DNA of 64,000 bases from Chlorobiaceae bacterium (GCA_013334965.1 JAAXWO010000012.1:1-64000), one strand, 5' to 3'; positions 36,170-46,926 are shown, counted from the stretch's first letter. The notes: generated by a model not told the origin, from the sequence alone. Numbers and translations: made by a program.

Positions 36170-37483
36170 TCAATTCTCCGCTTTCTCCCCGTCTGCAGGA
36201 GGATCGATTTTGGTGGCGAGCACCTTGTCGATGCGCTTGCTGTCCATGTCGACCACCTCAAGACGCCAGTTCTCACAGGTCGTGATGTCGCCGGTCTGGG
36301 GCATGCGTCCAAGCAGCCACATCACCAGTCCGCTGAGCGTGTGGTATACCCCCTTTTCCTCTTCAGGCACGTACCTGAGTTCAAGCGTATCCTTGAGTTC
36401 GGGAACCGGGATCAGGCCGTCCAGAAGCCAGGAGCCGTCTTCACGCTGGATAGCCCATGAATCTTCGATGTTGCGGGGCACGAATTCGCCCGTGACCGCT
36501 TCAAGCATGTCCTGCAGGGTTACAAGGCCCTGGATTTCACCATACTCGTCCACAACGAAGACCATCTGGGTTCCCGATGTCCTGAAATGTTCGAGCAGTT
36601 CCATGCCGGTCAGGGTTTCGGGCACGAATACGCAGGGCTGGAGATGATCGGCGAGGTTGGTGAGCGCGCCTTTGATGGTCTGGGCAAGAAGCTGTTTTGC
36701 GTTGATCACGCCGAGCAGCGACTGGAGGCTGCCGTGGCAGACGGGAAACCTCGAGTGTTCTGATTCGGCCACACGTCCCATGTTCTCCTGCATCGAAAGG
36801 GTCGTGTCCAGGTAGATGATGTCAGACCTCGGAACCATGAGCGAGCCGAGCTGGCGGTCGTCGAGACGGAACACGTTGCGTACCATTTCGTGTTCATGCT
36901 GCTCGATGATGCCTGCTTCCGAGCCCTCTTCGAGTAACGCGTGGATCTCCTCTTCGGTGACGCCGGGCAGCGACTGCGCATCCCTCCCCATAAGGCGCAG
37001 GATGCCATCGGTCGATGCGGAGAGCAGGCGAACGAACGGGCGTGTCACGGAGGAGAGTATCTGCATGGGGCGCGCGACGACGCGGGCTATACCTTCGGGA
37101 TTGGTCTGGCCCAGCCGCTTCGGCACCAGTTCACCGATCACGATCGTCACATAGGTGATGATCATGACCACAAATACGGTGGCGGTGACGTGGCTCGGTT
37201 CGTCAGCCATTCCGAGGTTCCGGAGCGTTTCGGCCAGAGGCGGGGCGAAGGTCGACTCGCCGATGATGCCGTTCAGGACACCGATCGCCGTCAGGCCGAT
37301 CTGTACGGTAGAGAGGAATCGCGTGGGCTCCTGCCCGAGCTTGATGGCTACTGCAGCAGCCTTGTCACCGTCTTCGGCAAGCCTGGTCAGCCGTGATCGT
37401 TTGGCGGTTATCAGGGCCATCTCCGACATGGCGAACAGGCCGTTGATGACGATCAGCAGAGAGAAAAGAATGAGGATTTCCAT
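36170..37483 (-). CDS. CNNM/CBS-domain membrane protein (HlyC/CorC family)
   Basis: A 437-residue protein with an N-terminal CNNM membrane domain (three to four hydrophobic segments within 1-190, starting LILFSLLIVINGLFAMSEM), paired CBS domains (about 205-335: VMVFVVDEYGEIQGLVT as a landmark), and a C-terminal CorC/HlyC domain (about 350-435). Family members handle magnesium or cobalt export or sense adenine nucleotides. 'Hemolysin' in older annotations is misleading. It is followed leftward by the SAM synthetase gene after 134 bases. Confidence 0.88.
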   Translation of the reverse strand: MEILILFSLLIVINGLFAMSEMALITAKRSRLTRLAEDGDKAAAVAIKLGQEPTRFLSTVQIGLTAIGVLNGIIGESTFAPPLAETLRNLGMADEPSHVTATVFVVMIITYVTIVIGELVPKRLGQTNPEGIARVVARPMQILSSVTRPFVRLLSASTDGILRLMGRDAQSLPGVTEEEIHALLEEGSEAGIIEQHEHEMVRNVFRLDDRQLGSLMVPRSDIIYLDTTLSMQENMGRVAESEHSRFPVCHGSLQSLLGVINAKQLLAQTIKGALTNLADHLQPCVFVPETLTGMELLEHFRTSGTQMVFVVDEYGEIQGLVTLQDMLEAVTGEFVPRNIEDSWAIQREDGSWLLDGLIPVPELKDTLELRYVPEEEKGVYHTLSGLVMWLLGRMPQTGDITTCENWRLEVVDMDSKRIDKVLATKIDPPADGEKAEN

Positions 37484-37641
37484 AGATTCACTTATGTGTG
37501 CGAACTGTTTTCATGTAAGAAGACAGATATGCTTAACTATTATAATATGTTATCGGTGATATTTTGTTCCTGGATGTTCAAAGATTCCGGATACGGTAAA
37601 ACTGTCGCTCATTACCAAGATAACCATTTCGATTTTTCATT

Positions 37642-38799
37642 ATGAAGATAGGCATCTCCTGTCATCACACCTACGGCGGAAGCGGCGCCATAGCCACGGA
37701 ACTTGGCAAGGCGCTGGCGTTGCGGGGCCACACGGTCCATTTTTTCAGCCAGGCGGCTCCGTTCAGGCTCGGGAAGTATTCGAAGAACATCTTCTTCCAT
37801 GAGATCGAGGCGATGAACTATCCGCTTTTCGAAAGTCCCTATTATGCCTTGGCCCTCGCCTCCAAGATCGCCGAGGTAGCGTTTTACGAAAAACTGGACG
37901 TGGTGCATGCCCATTATGCGATTCCCCATGCGATCAGCGCGCTCCTTGCACGCCAGATGCTTGAAGAGAAGTGCCCGGCTTCCCGCTGCTTCAGGATCGC
38001 CACGACGCTTCACGGTACGGACATAACGATTGTCGGTGCCGACGCAAGCATGCGCGACGCCGTCCGTCTCGGCATCAACAAGTCCGATGGGGTTACGGCC
38101 GTGTCCGGCTACCTGAAGGATGAAACCGTCAGGATGTTCACTCCACGGAAACCCATCGAAGTCATCCATAACTTTGTCGATACATCGGTGTTCAGGCGCC
38201 TTCCTGGCCGGGAGCCGAGGGAATTGCTGGGAATCGGAACCGAGAAGGTGGTTATCCACATATCCAATTTCCGCCCGGTGAAGCGCATCGGCGATGTCCT
38301 TGCCGTTTTTGAACAGATCCAGCAGAGGATTCCCGCCACCCTTCTGCTTGTGGGCGACGGTCCTGAACGGAGCGAGGCCGAGACCTGGGTAAGGATCAAC
38401 GGGCTGACCAGCAAGGTGAGGTTCCTTGGCAAGCTCGACGACATCGTACCGCTGCTTTCGATTGCCGACCTTATGCTCATGCCGAGCAACGTCGAATCGT
38501 TCGGACTTGCCGCCCTGGAGGCCATGGCTTGCGGAGTGCCGGTGGTCGTTACCGATGCGGGCGGTTTTCCGGAATTCGTCAGGCAGGGAGTGGACGGGTT
38601 CAGGCATCCTCATGGCGATGTGGAGGGCATGAGCCGGAGCGCGCTCAGCATACTGGAGGACGATGCCGTGTGGCGACGGTTTTCGGAATCGGCTGAACAA
38701 CATGCAGGGCAGTTTGAGACTGCCCTGCTGGTCGAAAAATATGAGTCGTTCTACCGTAAGCTTGTCGACGAAGCCGATAAAGCCGCAGCGGATCAGTAG
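37642..38799 (+). CDS. bshA: N-acetyl-alpha-D-glucosaminyl L-malate synthase
   Basis: BshA joins UDP-GlcNAc and L-malate in the first step of bacillithiol synthesis. Chlorobiaceae are known to use bacillithiol derivatives, including N-methyl-bacillithiol. The 385-residue GT4 protein opens MKIGISCHHTYGGSGAIA, with HGTDIT and VIHNFVD mid-way and the nucleotide-sugar Glu region SFGLAALEAMACGVPVV near residue 290. bshB and bshC are not in the window. It is convergent with mreB, their ends overlapping by 7 bases. Confidence 0.93.
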   Translation: MKIGISCHHTYGGSGAIATELGKALALRGHTVHFFSQAAPFRLGKYSKNIFFHEIEAMNYPLFESPYYALALASKIAEVAFYEKLDVVHAHYAIPHAISALLARQMLEEKCPASRCFRIATTLHGTDITIVGADASMRDAVRLGINKSDGVTAVSGYLKDETVRMFTPRKPIEVIHNFVDTSVFRRLPGREPRELLGIGTEKVVIHISNFRPVKRIGDVLAVFEQIQQRIPATLLLVGDGPERSEAETWVRINGLTSKVRFLGKLDDIVPLLSIADLMLMPSNVESFGLAALEAMACGVPVVVTDAGGFPEFVRQGVDGFRHPHGDVEGMSRSALSILEDDAVWRRFSESAEQHAGQFETALLVEKYESFYRKLVDEADKAAADQ

Positions 38800-39821
38800 C
38801 GTTTGGTCGAGAGAAGCACCGAACGGTACTTTTCGAGATCTTCGAGGACGGCGCCGGTTCCGCGAGCAACAGCCGTCAGCGGATCATCGCTGATGTGCAC
38901 CGTCAGTTTCGTCTCTTCGTTGATCTTCTTGTCGAGCCCCTTGATCAGTGCGCCGCCTCCAGCGAGGAACAGGCCCCTGTCGAGGATGTCAGCCGATAGT
39001 TCAGGCTTGGTGACTTCAAGGCTTTTCTTGATCGACGTGATGATCTGGCTGATCGGGGTGGCGATGGCTTCGCGAATGGTCGCTGAATTGATTTCACGCT
39101 CTTCCGGCAGCGCAGTCACGAGGTTTCTTCCCCTGACCATCATGGTGAGCTCCTTGTCGAGCTTGTACGCTGACGCGATCCTGATCTTGACCTCTTCGGC
39201 GGTGCGTTCGCCGATGGCGAGGTTGTATGCCTTCCGGAAATGGCGGATAATCGCGTTGGTGATGTCGGTGCCGGCGACCCTGAGAGATTCGCCGGATGCG
39301 ATGCCTCCGAGAGAGATGACCGCAATTTCAGTGGTTCCGCCGCCGATATCGACGATCATGTTGCCCATGGGCTCCTTGACGTCGATGCCGATACCGATTG
39401 CCGCAGCCATAGGTTCTGCTACCAGGTACACCTCTTTCGCTCCGACATGCTCGGCCGAGTCACGGACGGCGCGCTTTTCGACTTCGGTGATGCCCGACGG
39501 AATGCCGATAACCATACGCCTTATTCCGAGCGAGAACTGCTTCTTGGTCTTGAGGATCAGGCCCCTGATGAGCTCCTCGGTGGCTTCATAGTCGGCGATG
39601 ACGCCGTTGGCCAGCGGCTTGATGGTAATGATGCCCGGATGGGTCTTTTCGTGCATGAGGAGAGCTTCCTCTCCGATGGCTACGACTTTACCTGTATTGC
39701 GATCGCGTGCTACGATGGACGGTTCGTTAAGAACTACGCCCTGGTTGCGGATGAAAATGAGGGTGTTAGCTGTTCCAAGGTCGATGGCGATGTCCTTGAA
39801 CAGGTTACTGAAAAAGCCCAT
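38793..39821 (-). CDS. mreB: Rod-shape-determining protein MreB
   Basis: MreB is the bacterial actin that guides side-wall peptidoglycan synthesis. The 342-residue protein starts MGFFSNLFKDIAIDLGTANT, with phosphate loops DLGTANT and DIGGGTTE, and an amphipathic N-terminus for membrane contact. The frame is open 66 bases further up, but the ATG at 39821 gives the conserved N-terminus. mreC and the other usual neighbours are not downstream; bshA is there instead in the opposite direction. Confidence 0.96.
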   Translation of the reverse strand: MGFFSNLFKDIAIDLGTANTLIFIRNQGVVLNEPSIVARDRNTGKVVAIGEEALLMHEKTHPGIITIKPLANGVIADYEATEELIRGLILKTKKQFSLGIRRMVIGIPSGITEVEKRAVRDSAEHVGAKEVYLVAEPMAAAIGIGIDVKEPMGNMIVDIGGGTTEIAVISLGGIASGESLRVAGTDITNAIIRHFRKAYNLAIGERTAEEVKIRIASAYKLDKELTMMVRGRNLVTALPEEREINSATIREAIATPISQIITSIKKSLEVTKPELSADILDRGLFLAGGGALIKGLDKKINEETKLTVHISDDPLTAVARGTGAVLEDLEKYRSVLLSTKRY

Positions 39822-40111
39822 GATGAATAAGGATCTTGGTATGGTACATAGTGTCTTGGAAGACGCATATTTCAGGCTGGGTTCCAAGGTTTTCGAATGA
39901 ACTCATAAGGTACTTAATGGAATATTTTTTTCAAATGAAAACATCGCCTGATTACGCTCATATTGACAATATATGGCCCTTTTTCAGCCGAGAGCGGGGT
40001 TTCGATTAAAGCGGGCATTCCGTACATTAAAAAACATAGAGGATGCCTGAACAGAATGCCGTCTGAACGGCAGCCAGGGATCCCGAACATCCATCATTAA
40101 AAGAACGATCA

Positions 40112-41398
40112 GTGTTAACGATCTATCATTTCGCACAGGACGAAACCGCCCTCAGGGAGCAGCTCAACCGGACGGTATCGTTTGACCCGGATTCCCGGCA
40201 CACTGTCGATGAAATCCTGTCCCGGGTGAAGACGGAAGGAGATGCAGCCGTTCTCGACTATACCAACCGTTTCCAGGGAGTTCTTCTCCCGGACATGAAG
40301 GTGAGTGCTGCGGAGATCGATCAGGCATACGCGGAAGCCGATCCGGAGTTCATCGCAATTCTTGAGGAGGCGTTCAGGAACATTACCGCGTTCCATCGAC
40401 ACGAGGCCGAACGCAGTTTTTTCTATGAACAGAAAGGAGGAGTCATTCTCGGTCAGCGGGTGACCCCCATGGAAAAGGCCCTTCTGTACGTACCGGGCGG
40501 CAAGGCCTCATATCCTTCATCCGTGCTGATGAACGCTGCGCCCGCACAGGTCGCAGGCGTAAGCGAGATCTACATGACCACCCCATGCGACGCTGAGGGC
40601 AAGGTCAGCCCGCATATCCTTGCTGCCGCGAAAGTGGCGGGCATCAACAGCGTCTACAAGCTTGGCGGTGCGCAGGCCATTGCCGCATTCGCCTTCGGTA
40701 CTGCCACGATTCCCAAGGTCGATATCGTCACCGGTCCCGGCAACAAATATGTCGCGCTGGCCAAGAAACAGGTGTTCGGCCATGTCTCCATCGACAGCAT
40801 TGCCGGACCTTCAGAGGTCGTGGTGATCGCCGACGGCAGCGCCGACCCGGAATTCATCGTCATGGACATGTTCGCACAGGCCGAGCACGATCCGGACGCA
40901 TCGGCAGTGCTGATCACCCCCTCCGAAACGCTTGCTTCGGCAGTACAGGAGCTGGCCGGTCGACTCGTCGGAACGATGCTGCGCGGCGAAGTGATCGCCA
41001 GGGCCCTCACGGAGAACGGCGCCATCATCGTCGTCGACAGCATGGCTGAAGCCTGCCGGGTATCGGACATGATCGCCCCCGAGCATCTCGAACTGCATGT
41101 GGAGAACCCCTGGGGGATCCTGCCCGACCTGCGTCACGCCGGTGCCATTTTCATGGGCCCCTGGTCCTGCGAAACCGTCGGAGACTATTTCGCAGGTCCC
41201 AACCATACGCTTCCGACCAACGGAACGGCAAGGTTTTTCTCGCCGCTGTCGGTTCGTGATTTCGTCAAGCACACTTCGATCATCGCCTGGTCGAAAGAGG
41301 AGCTTGGCCGGACAGGCGAAAAGATCGCCCGGTTCGCCGACCACGAGGGGCTGCAGGCACATGCCGAAGCTGTCCGGGCAAGATTGAAGAAGTTATGA
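40112..41398 (+). CDS. hisD: Histidinol dehydrogenase
   Basis: HisD carries out the last two oxidations of histidine synthesis, histidinol to histidine, with NAD and zinc. The 428-residue protein has the family signature in [15 protein letters not shown] and the zinc and catalytic residues in AQAEHDPDA and APEHLE, plus GPNHTLPT. It starts with GTG at 40112. It overlaps queA by 4 bases (ATGA), so the two are translationally coupled. No other his gene is adjacent. Confidence 0.97.
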   Translation: MLTIYHFAQDETALREQLNRTVSFDPDSRHTVDEILSRVKTEGDAAVLDYTNRFQGVLLPDMKVSAAEIDQAYAEADPEFIAILEEAFRNITAFHRHEAERSFFYEQKGGVILGQRVTPMEKALLYVPGGKASYPSSVLMNAAPAQVAGVSEIYMTTPCDAEGKVSPHILAAAKVAGINSVYKLGGAQAIAAFAFGTATIPKVDIVTGPGNKYVALAKKQVFGHVSIDSIAGPSEVVVIADGSADPEFIVMDMFAQAEHDPDASAVLITPSETLASAVQELAGRLVGTMLRGEVIARALTENGAIIVVDSMAEACRVSDMIAPEHLELHVENPWGILPDLRHAGAIFMGPWSCETVGDYFAGPNHTLPTNGTARFFSPLSVRDFVKHTSIIAWSKEELGRTGEKIARFADHEGLQAHAEAVRARLKKL

Positions 41399-42417
41399 GG
41401 GTCAGCGATTTCGATTACGTTCTTCCCGAAGACCGCATAGCATATTATCCGCCGACCGAGAGGGGGACAACCCGCCTGCTTGTGCTCGACAGGGCAAAAG
41501 GGGAGATCGGGCATTCGACCTATGCGTCGCTCGACACGCGCCTCCAGCCGGGCGACCTTCTCGTGCTGAACAACAGCCGGGTGATCACGGCCCGCCTCAT
41601 GGCCCGGAAGTCGACTGGGGCCCGGATCGAACTCATGCTGCTCGAAAAGCATCAGGGGGAGCAGGAGCTTGCGCTTTACCGGGGACGGCTCAGGAAAGGG
41701 GACAGGCTTCTGACCAACGGGAGCGAGCTTGTCGTCGAGGAGTTGCCTGACGATGGCGTCGCAAGGCTTTCCTGCAGCACAGGGAGCGTTTCGGCACTGT
41801 TCGGGGAGCATGGCGCAGTACCCATTCCGCCGTACCTGAAACGCGACGCAGAAGCGCTCGATCGTGAACGTTACCAGACGGTGTTCGCTGAACCGCCAGG
41901 CTCCGTTGCGGCACCGACGGCCTCGCTCAACATCACCGATGACCTGCTCCAGCGGCTCAGGGCGAAAGGGGTCGAGATCGCGCAGATCACCCTGCACGTC
42001 GGGTTGGGCACATTTCTGCCGATCAGGTCTGAAACGTTCGAAGAGCATGTCATGCACCGGGAGTTCTACCGGATTTCCGCACAGACGGCCATGCAGATCA
42101 GCAAGGCAAAAGAGGCGGGACGTCGGGTCGTCGCCGTCGGTACGACGGTCACCAGGGCTCTCGAACACGCTTCGTCAAGGCTTGTCGAAACCGGTTTTCA
42201 GGAGGAGGTCAGCGGAGAAGCCGACATCTTCATCTACCCAGGGTACCGGTTCAGGATCATCGATGTGCTGCTCACCAATTTCCACGCCCCTCGCTCCACC
42301 GTCCTGATGCTGACGGCCGCATTCGCCGGCACAGAACTTCTTCAGAGGGCATACCAGGAAGCCCTCGATAACGGTTACCGTTTCCTGAGCTACGGCGACA
42401 GCATGCTGATTCTCTGA
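41395..42417 (+). CDS. queA: S-adenosylmethionine:tRNA ribosyltransferase-isomerase
   Basis: QueA transfers and rearranges the ribosyl group of SAM onto preQ1 in tRNA to form epoxyqueuosine. The 340-residue protein has the typical [19 protein letters not shown] opening, NNSRVI, HVGLGTF, and TNFHAPRST. It overlaps hisD by 4 bases. With queC at 29.2 kb, two steps of queuosine synthesis are in the window, not clustered. Confidence 0.97.
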   Translation: MRVSDFDYVLPEDRIAYYPPTERGTTRLLVLDRAKGEIGHSTYASLDTRLQPGDLLVLNNSRVITARLMARKSTGARIELMLLEKHQGEQELALYRGRLRKGDRLLTNGSELVVEELPDDGVARLSCSTGSVSALFGEHGAVPIPPYLKRDAEALDRERYQTVFAEPPGSVAAPTASLNITDDLLQRLRAKGVEIAQITLHVGLGTFLPIRSETFEEHVMHREFYRISAQTAMQISKAKEAGRRVVAVGTTVTRALEHASSRLVETGFQEEVSGEADIFIYPGYRFRIIDVLLTNFHAPRSTVLMLTAAFAGTELLQRAYQEALDNGYRFLSYGDSMLIL

Positions 42418-42847
42418 GTTTTCCGCCGTCAGCACATCGAAATTCGTAGAAGAGGCTCTTCGGAAAAGCAGTCAACAATCCCCGGGAACGCCAGGCTCCA
42501 GTCCTTACTTCTTATTTCCCCTCCTGAGGAGATTTTATCGCAGCTTCCCACTGTCTCCTCAATTAAACCGCACATCCCGCTCTGATAGAGGGAACGATTG
42601 TTTTCTTTTGACCTGAATATTTTCACGCCAAGGCCTGTTTCCTCCGTTTCAACTGAATATATTAGCTCTTGTTGGTAGGAGACCCTGAAAAAGTTCGGAA
42701 GAGGTTGTCCGCAGTCATGGGGAGGTTTTGCATTTCATTCAGGCTGGCCTTATTTTAATACTTTGCCTTTTTTCGGCAGAAACCTATCCGTCCTTTTCCG
42801 TTCGCCATAATTACCATTTCAATACCATTCCAGGGGGATTTTTAATA
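42418..42847. promoter_or_regulatory. Intergenic region upstream of acnB
   Basis: About 430 bases with no believable gene. A small CTCC-TGA-GGAG hairpin followed by ATTTT is near 42523-42537 and may end the hisD-queA transcript. The frame of acnB is open upstream to 42728, but the sequence before 42848 encodes an unrelated hydrophobic stretch and looks non-coding. Confidence 0.45.
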
Positions 42848-45412
42848 ATGAGTCTCATCAGTCAGTATCGCGCCCACACCCAAGAGCGCGCACAACTTGG
42901 CATTCCACCGTTACCGCTCACCGCTGAGCAGGCCGTCGAACTTGTCGCTCTTCTCAAGGAGAATCCTGTTCAGGAGCAGGAGTATCTTCTCGACCTGTTC
43001 AGGAACCATATCAGCCCCGGTGTCGACGACGCAGCTTTCGAAAAAGCCTCGTTCCTCGATGCGATCATTCGCGGAGATGCCTCATGTGCGGTCATAACCC
43101 CTGTCGAAGCCGTAGGTATCCTCGGTACCATGCTCGGCGGTTACAACGTCAAACCGCTTGTCGATGCGCTCGGCCACGCAGACCAGGGCGTTGCTGAAGC
43201 AGCGGCGCAGGCACTGAAGTCGACCCTGCTCGTCTACGACTCATTCGATGCGGTAGTCGCGCTCTCCAGCACCAACAGATTCGCCAAAGAGGTCCTCGAT
43301 TCCTGGGCAAACGGCGAATGGTTCACTTCGCAGCCGACCCTGCCGGAAAAAATGACCCTGACGGTATTCAAGGTTCCGGGTGAGACCAACACCGACGATC
43401 TTTCTCCGGCTGGTGAAGCCTTTACCCGAAGCGATATTCCCATGCACGCACTGAGCATGCTTCGCTCGAAGATGGACGATCCGATCGGAACCATCGCCGC
43501 CCTCAAGGCAAAAGGCCATCCTCTTGCCTACGTCGGTGATGTCGTCGGTACCGGTTCAAGCCGCAAATCTGGCATCAACTCCGTCCAGTGGCATCTCGGC
43601 GTGGATATTCCTGCCGTACCGAACAAGCGCACCAGCGGCGTCGTGATCGGCGGCATCGTAGCCCCCATTTTCTTCAACACGGCAGAAGATTCCGGCGCGC
43701 TTCCGATCCAGGCTGACGTTACGGCCATGGAAACCGGCGACGTCATCGATGTCTATCCATACAAGGGCACGATCGAAAAGAACGGACAGCGGATCTCCAC
43801 ATTCACGCTTGAACCGAACACGCTTGCCGATGAGGTAAGGGCGGGAGGACGCATTACGCTCATCATCGGACGTAACCTGACCCGCAAGGCCCGCAAGGTG
43901 CTCGGGCTCGGCGACGAATCGATCTTCAGCAAGCCCGAACAGCCTGCCGACTCCGGGAAAGGCTACACCCTCGCCCAGAAGATGATCGGCAAGGCATGCG
44001 GCCTTCCCGGCGTGCGACCCGGCATGTACGTCGAAGCCGAAACACTGACCGTCGGCTCACAGGACACCACCGGCCCGATGACCAGGGACGAGATCAAGGA
44101 GCTTGCCGCCCTCAGCTTCAGCTCAGACCTCTTCATGCAGAGCTTCTGCCATACTGCGGCCTACCCGAAACCCTCCGACGTGCAGATGCACCGGACATTG
44201 CCCTACTTCATCATGAGCAGGGGCGGCGTCTCCCTCAAACCGGGCGACGGAGTCATCCACACATGGTTGAACCGCATGGTGCTTCCCGACACACTCGGCA
44301 CCGGCGGCGACTCGCACACCCGTTTCCCGATCGGCGTCTCGTTTCCTGCCGGTTCAGGCCTTGTCGCTTTCGCCGGTGTGACCGGCACGATGCCGCTGAA
44401 CGTGCCAGAGTCAGTACTCGTCAGGTTCAAGGGCGAACTCCAGCCGGGCATCACCCTGCGCGACCTGGTTAACGCAATCCCTTACGTAGCGATCAGGAAA
44501 GGGCTGCTGACCGTCCAGAAGAAAGGCAAGAAGAACATCTTCGCCGGAACGATCCTTGAAATCGAAGGGTTGCCGAAGCTCAAGGTTGAGCAGGCCTTCG
44601 AGCTTTCAGACGCTTCCGCCGAGAGGAGTTCTGCTGCCTGCACCGTTCGTCTCGACAAAGAGCCGGTGATCGAATATCTCGAATCCAACGTCAAGCTCCT
44701 CGAACAGATGATCGACGAAGGTTACGGAGATGCGGCCACCATCAGCCGTCGTATCGGCAAGATGAAGGAGTGGCTCGCCGATCCGCAGCTGCTCGAACCG
44801 GACAGCGATGCAGAATATGCAGCAGTCATCGAAATCGACATGTCTGAAATCAAGGAGCCGATCCTTGCCTGCCCGAACGATCCTGACGATGTGATGACCC
44901 TCAGCGAGGTCCTCGCCGATGCGAAACGCCCGAAAAACATCGATGAAGTCTTCGTGGGAAGCTGCATGACCAACATCGGTCACTTCCGCGCTCTCGGCGA
45001 AGTGCTTCGCGGCAAAGGTCACGCAAAAGCCAAGCTATGGGTTGTGCCGCCTACCAAGATGGACCTGAAAAAGCTCGCAGAAGAGGGGTATTACTCGATA
45101 TTCGGTTCAGCGGGAGCCAGGGCTGAGGTGCCGGGCTGTTCGCTCTGCATGGGTAACCAGGCCCGCGTCGCAGACAACGCCGTGGTATTTTCGACCAGCA
45201 CGAGGAACTTCGACGACCGCATGGGCAAGGGCGCCCAGGTCTACCTCGGCTCAGCGGAACTGGCTGCGGTTTGTGCGCTGCTGGGTCATCTGCCCGACAA
45301 GGAGCAATATATGGAGATCGTCGGATCGTTGGCCAAAAACAGCGAGAAGGTCTATCGCTATCTCAATTTCCACGAGATCGGCAAGGAAGAGTTGCAGATG
45401 CTCGTCGATTGA
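42848..45412 (+). CDS. acnB: Aconitate hydratase B
   Basis: Aconitase isomerises citrate and isocitrate; in green sulfur bacteria it works in the reductive TCA cycle for carbon fixation. The 854-residue protein has the AcnB order: N-terminal helical HEAT-like domain (about 1-155), then the swivel domain (about 165-380, [13 protein letters not shown]), then the catalytic domains. Cluster cysteines lie in SCMTNIGHF and [10 protein letters not shown]. Start ATG at 42848 is preceded by AGGGGG at about 10 bases. Strong codon bias suggests high expression. Ends well before the next small gene. Confidence 0.96.
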   Translation: MSLISQYRAHTQERAQLGIPPLPLTAEQAVELVALLKENPVQEQEYLLDLFRNHISPGVDDAAFEKASFLDAIIRGDASCAVITPVEAVGILGTMLGGYNVKPLVDALGHADQGVAEAAAQALKSTLLVYDSFDAVVALSSTNRFAKEVLDSWANGEWFTSQPTLPEKMTLTVFKVPGETNTDDLSPAGEAFTRSDIPMHALSMLRSKMDDPIGTIAALKAKGHPLAYVGDVVGTGSSRKSGINSVQWHLGVDIPAVPNKRTSGVVIGGIVAPIFFNTAEDSGALPIQADVTAMETGDVIDVYPYKGTIEKNGQRISTFTLEPNTLADEVRAGGRITLIIGRNLTRKARKVLGLGDESIFSKPEQPADSGKGYTLAQKMIGKACGLPGVRPGMYVEAETLTVGSQDTTGPMTRDEIKELAALSFSSDLFMQSFCHTAAYPKPSDVQMHRTLPYFIMSRGGVSLKPGDGVIHTWLNRMVLPDTLGTGGDSHTRFPIGVSFPAGSGLVAFAGVTGTMPLNVPESVLVRFKGELQPGITLRDLVNAIPYVAIRKGLLTVQKKGKKNIFAGTILEIEGLPKLKVEQAFELSDASAERSSAACTVRLDKEPVIEYLESNVKLLEQMIDEGYGDAATISRRIGKMKEWLADPQLLEPDSDAEYAAVIEIDMSEIKEPILACPNDPDDVMTLSEVLADAKRPKNIDEVFVGSCMTNIGHFRALGEVLRGKGHAKAKLWVVPPTKMDLKKLAEEGYYSIFGSAGARAEVPGCSLCMGNQARVADNAVVFSTSTRNFDDRMGKGAQVYLGSAELAAVCALLGHLPDKEQYMEIVGSLAKNSEKVYRYLNFHEIGKEELQMLVD

Positions 45413-45471
45413 TGGCGTATTATTTTAATCCGCACAGAATTGAGTCTTATTGAACCATTCAGTGTGTTTTT

Positions 45472-45501
45472 TTGAAAAATCGCTGTTTTTGATTATTATA
45501 C
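45472..45501 (+). promoter_or_regulatory. Probable promoter of the small lipoprotein gene
   Basis: A TTGAAA -35 box (45472-45477) and a TTATAC -10 box (45496-45501) with an 18-base spacer lie about 50 bases upstream of the lipoprotein ATG. Confidence 0.45.
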
Positions 45502-45552
45502 GTGAGCTGAACAAGCTGTTATATTTATTCGAAACCAAAATGCATTCGAACC

Positions 45553-45759
45553 ATGAAAAAACTTCTCGTGTTCCTGTTCCTCATGAGCTCAGTTTCATTT
45601 GTTGGCTGCGCACAGAAAGCCGAACAGCCTGCTGCTGAAGCACCGAAAACCGAAGCTGCTCCGGCACCTGCCGCTGCTCCTGCTGCACCTGCAGCTCCTG
45701 CTGAGCAGGCTGCTCCTGCTGCTGCTCCTGCTGCTCCTGCTGCACCTGCTGCAAAATAA
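45553..45759 (+). CDS. Small Ala/Pro-rich lipoprotein
   Basis: A 68-residue precursor with a lipoprotein signal peptide (KKLLVFLFLMSSVSFVGC, Cys19 as lipidation site). The mature 50 residues are almost only Ala, Pro, Glu, Gln and Lys in APAAAPAAPAAPA-type repeats, encoded by GCTGCTCCTGCT-type repeats. It should be anchored in a membrane with a stiff, extended chain. It has its own promoter and a strong terminator, so it is a monocistronic, probably abundant transcript. Function unknown; repeat number may vary between strains. Confidence 0.8.
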   Translation: MKKLLVFLFLMSSVSFVGCAQKAEQPAAEAPKTEAAPAPAAAPAAPAAPAEQAAPAAAPAAPAAPAAK

Positions 45760-45780
45760 GTTCCTGAATAAGGGCTTCTT

Positions 45781-45812
45781 AAAAAGAGACAGAGGAAACT
45801 CTGTCTCTTTTT
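45781..45812 (+). terminator. Rho-independent terminator of the lipoprotein gene
   Basis: A perfect stem (45781-45794 with 45799-45812, core GAGACAGAG) with a GAAA tetraloop, followed by a run of T. It lies about 20 bases after the stop. Confidence 0.92.
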
Positions 45813-45870
45813 TTTTATCCAATTTTCGCGTTGCCAACGGTTTTCAACAGGCGGAAATCGGAATGGGCAA

Positions 45871-45903
45871 AAAAAAAGACACGGTTGAGCCGTGTCTTTT
45901 TTT
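45871..45903 (-). terminator. Terminator of tRNA-Gln
   Basis: Stem GACACGG/CCGTGTC flanked by A7 and T7 runs, loop TTGAG. It lies immediately 3' of the leftward tRNA-Gln and could act in both directions. Confidence 0.85.
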
Positions 45904-45904
45904 G

Positions 45905-45976
45905 CTGAGGAGGTAGGAGTCGAACCTACAATTGTCTGATCCAGAATCAGGTGCCTTACCATTTGGCCACTCCTCA
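45905..45976 (-). tRNA. tRNA-Gln(CTG)
   Basis: The 72-base cloverleaf starts TGAGGAGTGGCCAAATGG. Its anticodon loop TTCTGGA carries anticodon CTG, and the T-arm has GGTTCGACTCC. CCA is not encoded. It is followed by its own terminator. Confidence 0.95.
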
Positions 45977-46029
45977 ATAGCGTTGTGAATATAAGAAAAT
46001 ATTTAAAAATCAATCGCCTGTTTTAGAAA

Positions 46030-46926
46030 TTATTTCATGGGTAGGGCGGGCGCTTGCGGAAATACGGTGGCAAAGGCTTTGCGGGTCATTACGGCTACTT
46101 CGATCCACCCCGAATTTTTGTCTTTAAACAGCCGTTTTTCAGGTTTCAATTCATTCTCGATTTCGCAGAGGCTGGAGCAGGAGTCCAGCGTCACTGAACT
46201 TTCATTGGCCAGTTGATCTTCACTCCAATAGGTAAGGGCAGAATCGGAGCCGCAATAGTCCATGATTTCGTTGAAAACGTTTTCTGGTATCAGCCTTCTT
46301 GCGGTTGATACCTGACCTGGCGGCACGAGGTATTCGAAAATGATTTTCGAGCCGGGCGCCAGCATGGACCATTGCCCGAATATCGCCTCTCTGGATACAT
46401 AATAGGAAAGTCCTTCGATGACGAGAAGTGCCGGTTCGTCTTGCCGCCATCCGGCTTCGGACAGCAGTCGTCTGCACGTTTCGATATCCTCGACATCTGC
46501 GGAAAGGCAGGAGAGTCGGCTGTTTTCGGCAAAAGAGAGACGGTTGACCATTTTCTGTTTTTCATGCATCTGGTCATGGTCAAGCTCGAATACCTCCAGG
46601 TTCGGGAATGTCGCTGCCAGCTCGATACCGAGCATCGAAAATCCCGCGCCAAGGATTGCAACCTGCCCGATTTGGTTATGGCCGATTATAGACGCAGCCT
46701 TTCCGGCGATGCAGAGCTTTCGATACCTGATGACCGATCCGTATTCGGCCCATATCCGGTTACATCTCTCAAACAGCTCATTTCCCCTGCTGAGGTCGAG
46801 CATTTCCGAATATTGGCGCACGGCTCCGGTGTGATAAATCTCATGACCGCACCACAGCAGCACCAGGGCGGATGTATCGGCGATCAGCTCTCTGGTGTGT
46901 TTCGTTTTTTCCATGGCAATTATCAT
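46030..46926 (-). CDS. SAM-dependent methyltransferase, leucine carboxyl methyltransferase-like
   Basis: A 298-residue class I methyltransferase resembling the LCM/PPM family. The SAM site is QVAILGAGFSMLG (about residues 88-100), the acidic ribose-binding residue lies in VFELDHDQMHEKQK, and EGLSYYVS (about 170) is a family motif. In related bacteria such enzymes methylate small molecules, amines or thiol derivatives. Substrate unknown. Starts at 46926 or 46914 (MEKTKHTREL), neither with a strong Shine-Dalgarno. Confidence 0.75.
   Translation of the reverse strand: MIIAMEKTKHTRELIADTSALVLLWCGHEIYHTGAVRQYSEMLDLSRGNELFERCNRIWAEYGSVIRYRKLCIAGKAASIIGHNQIGQVAILGAGFSMLGIELAATFPNLEVFELDHDQMHEKQKMVNRLSFAENSRLSCLSADVEDIETCRRLLSEAGWRQDEPALLVIEGLSYYVSREAIFGQWSMLAPGSKIIFEYLVPPGQVSTARRLIPENVFNEIMDYCGSDSALTYWSEDQLANESSVTLDSCSSLCEIENELKPEKRLFKDKNSGWIEVAVMTRKAFATVFPQAPALPMK

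Noticed and set aside
35496-36647. A 383-codon rightward frame antisense to the SAM synthetase and CorC genes
   Set aside because: It is the shadow of two well-supported leftward genes with strong family motifs.
36170-37483. Hemolysin
   Set aside because: The domain order CNNM, CBS pair, CorC points to an ion-transport or sensing protein; the hemolysin name is historical.
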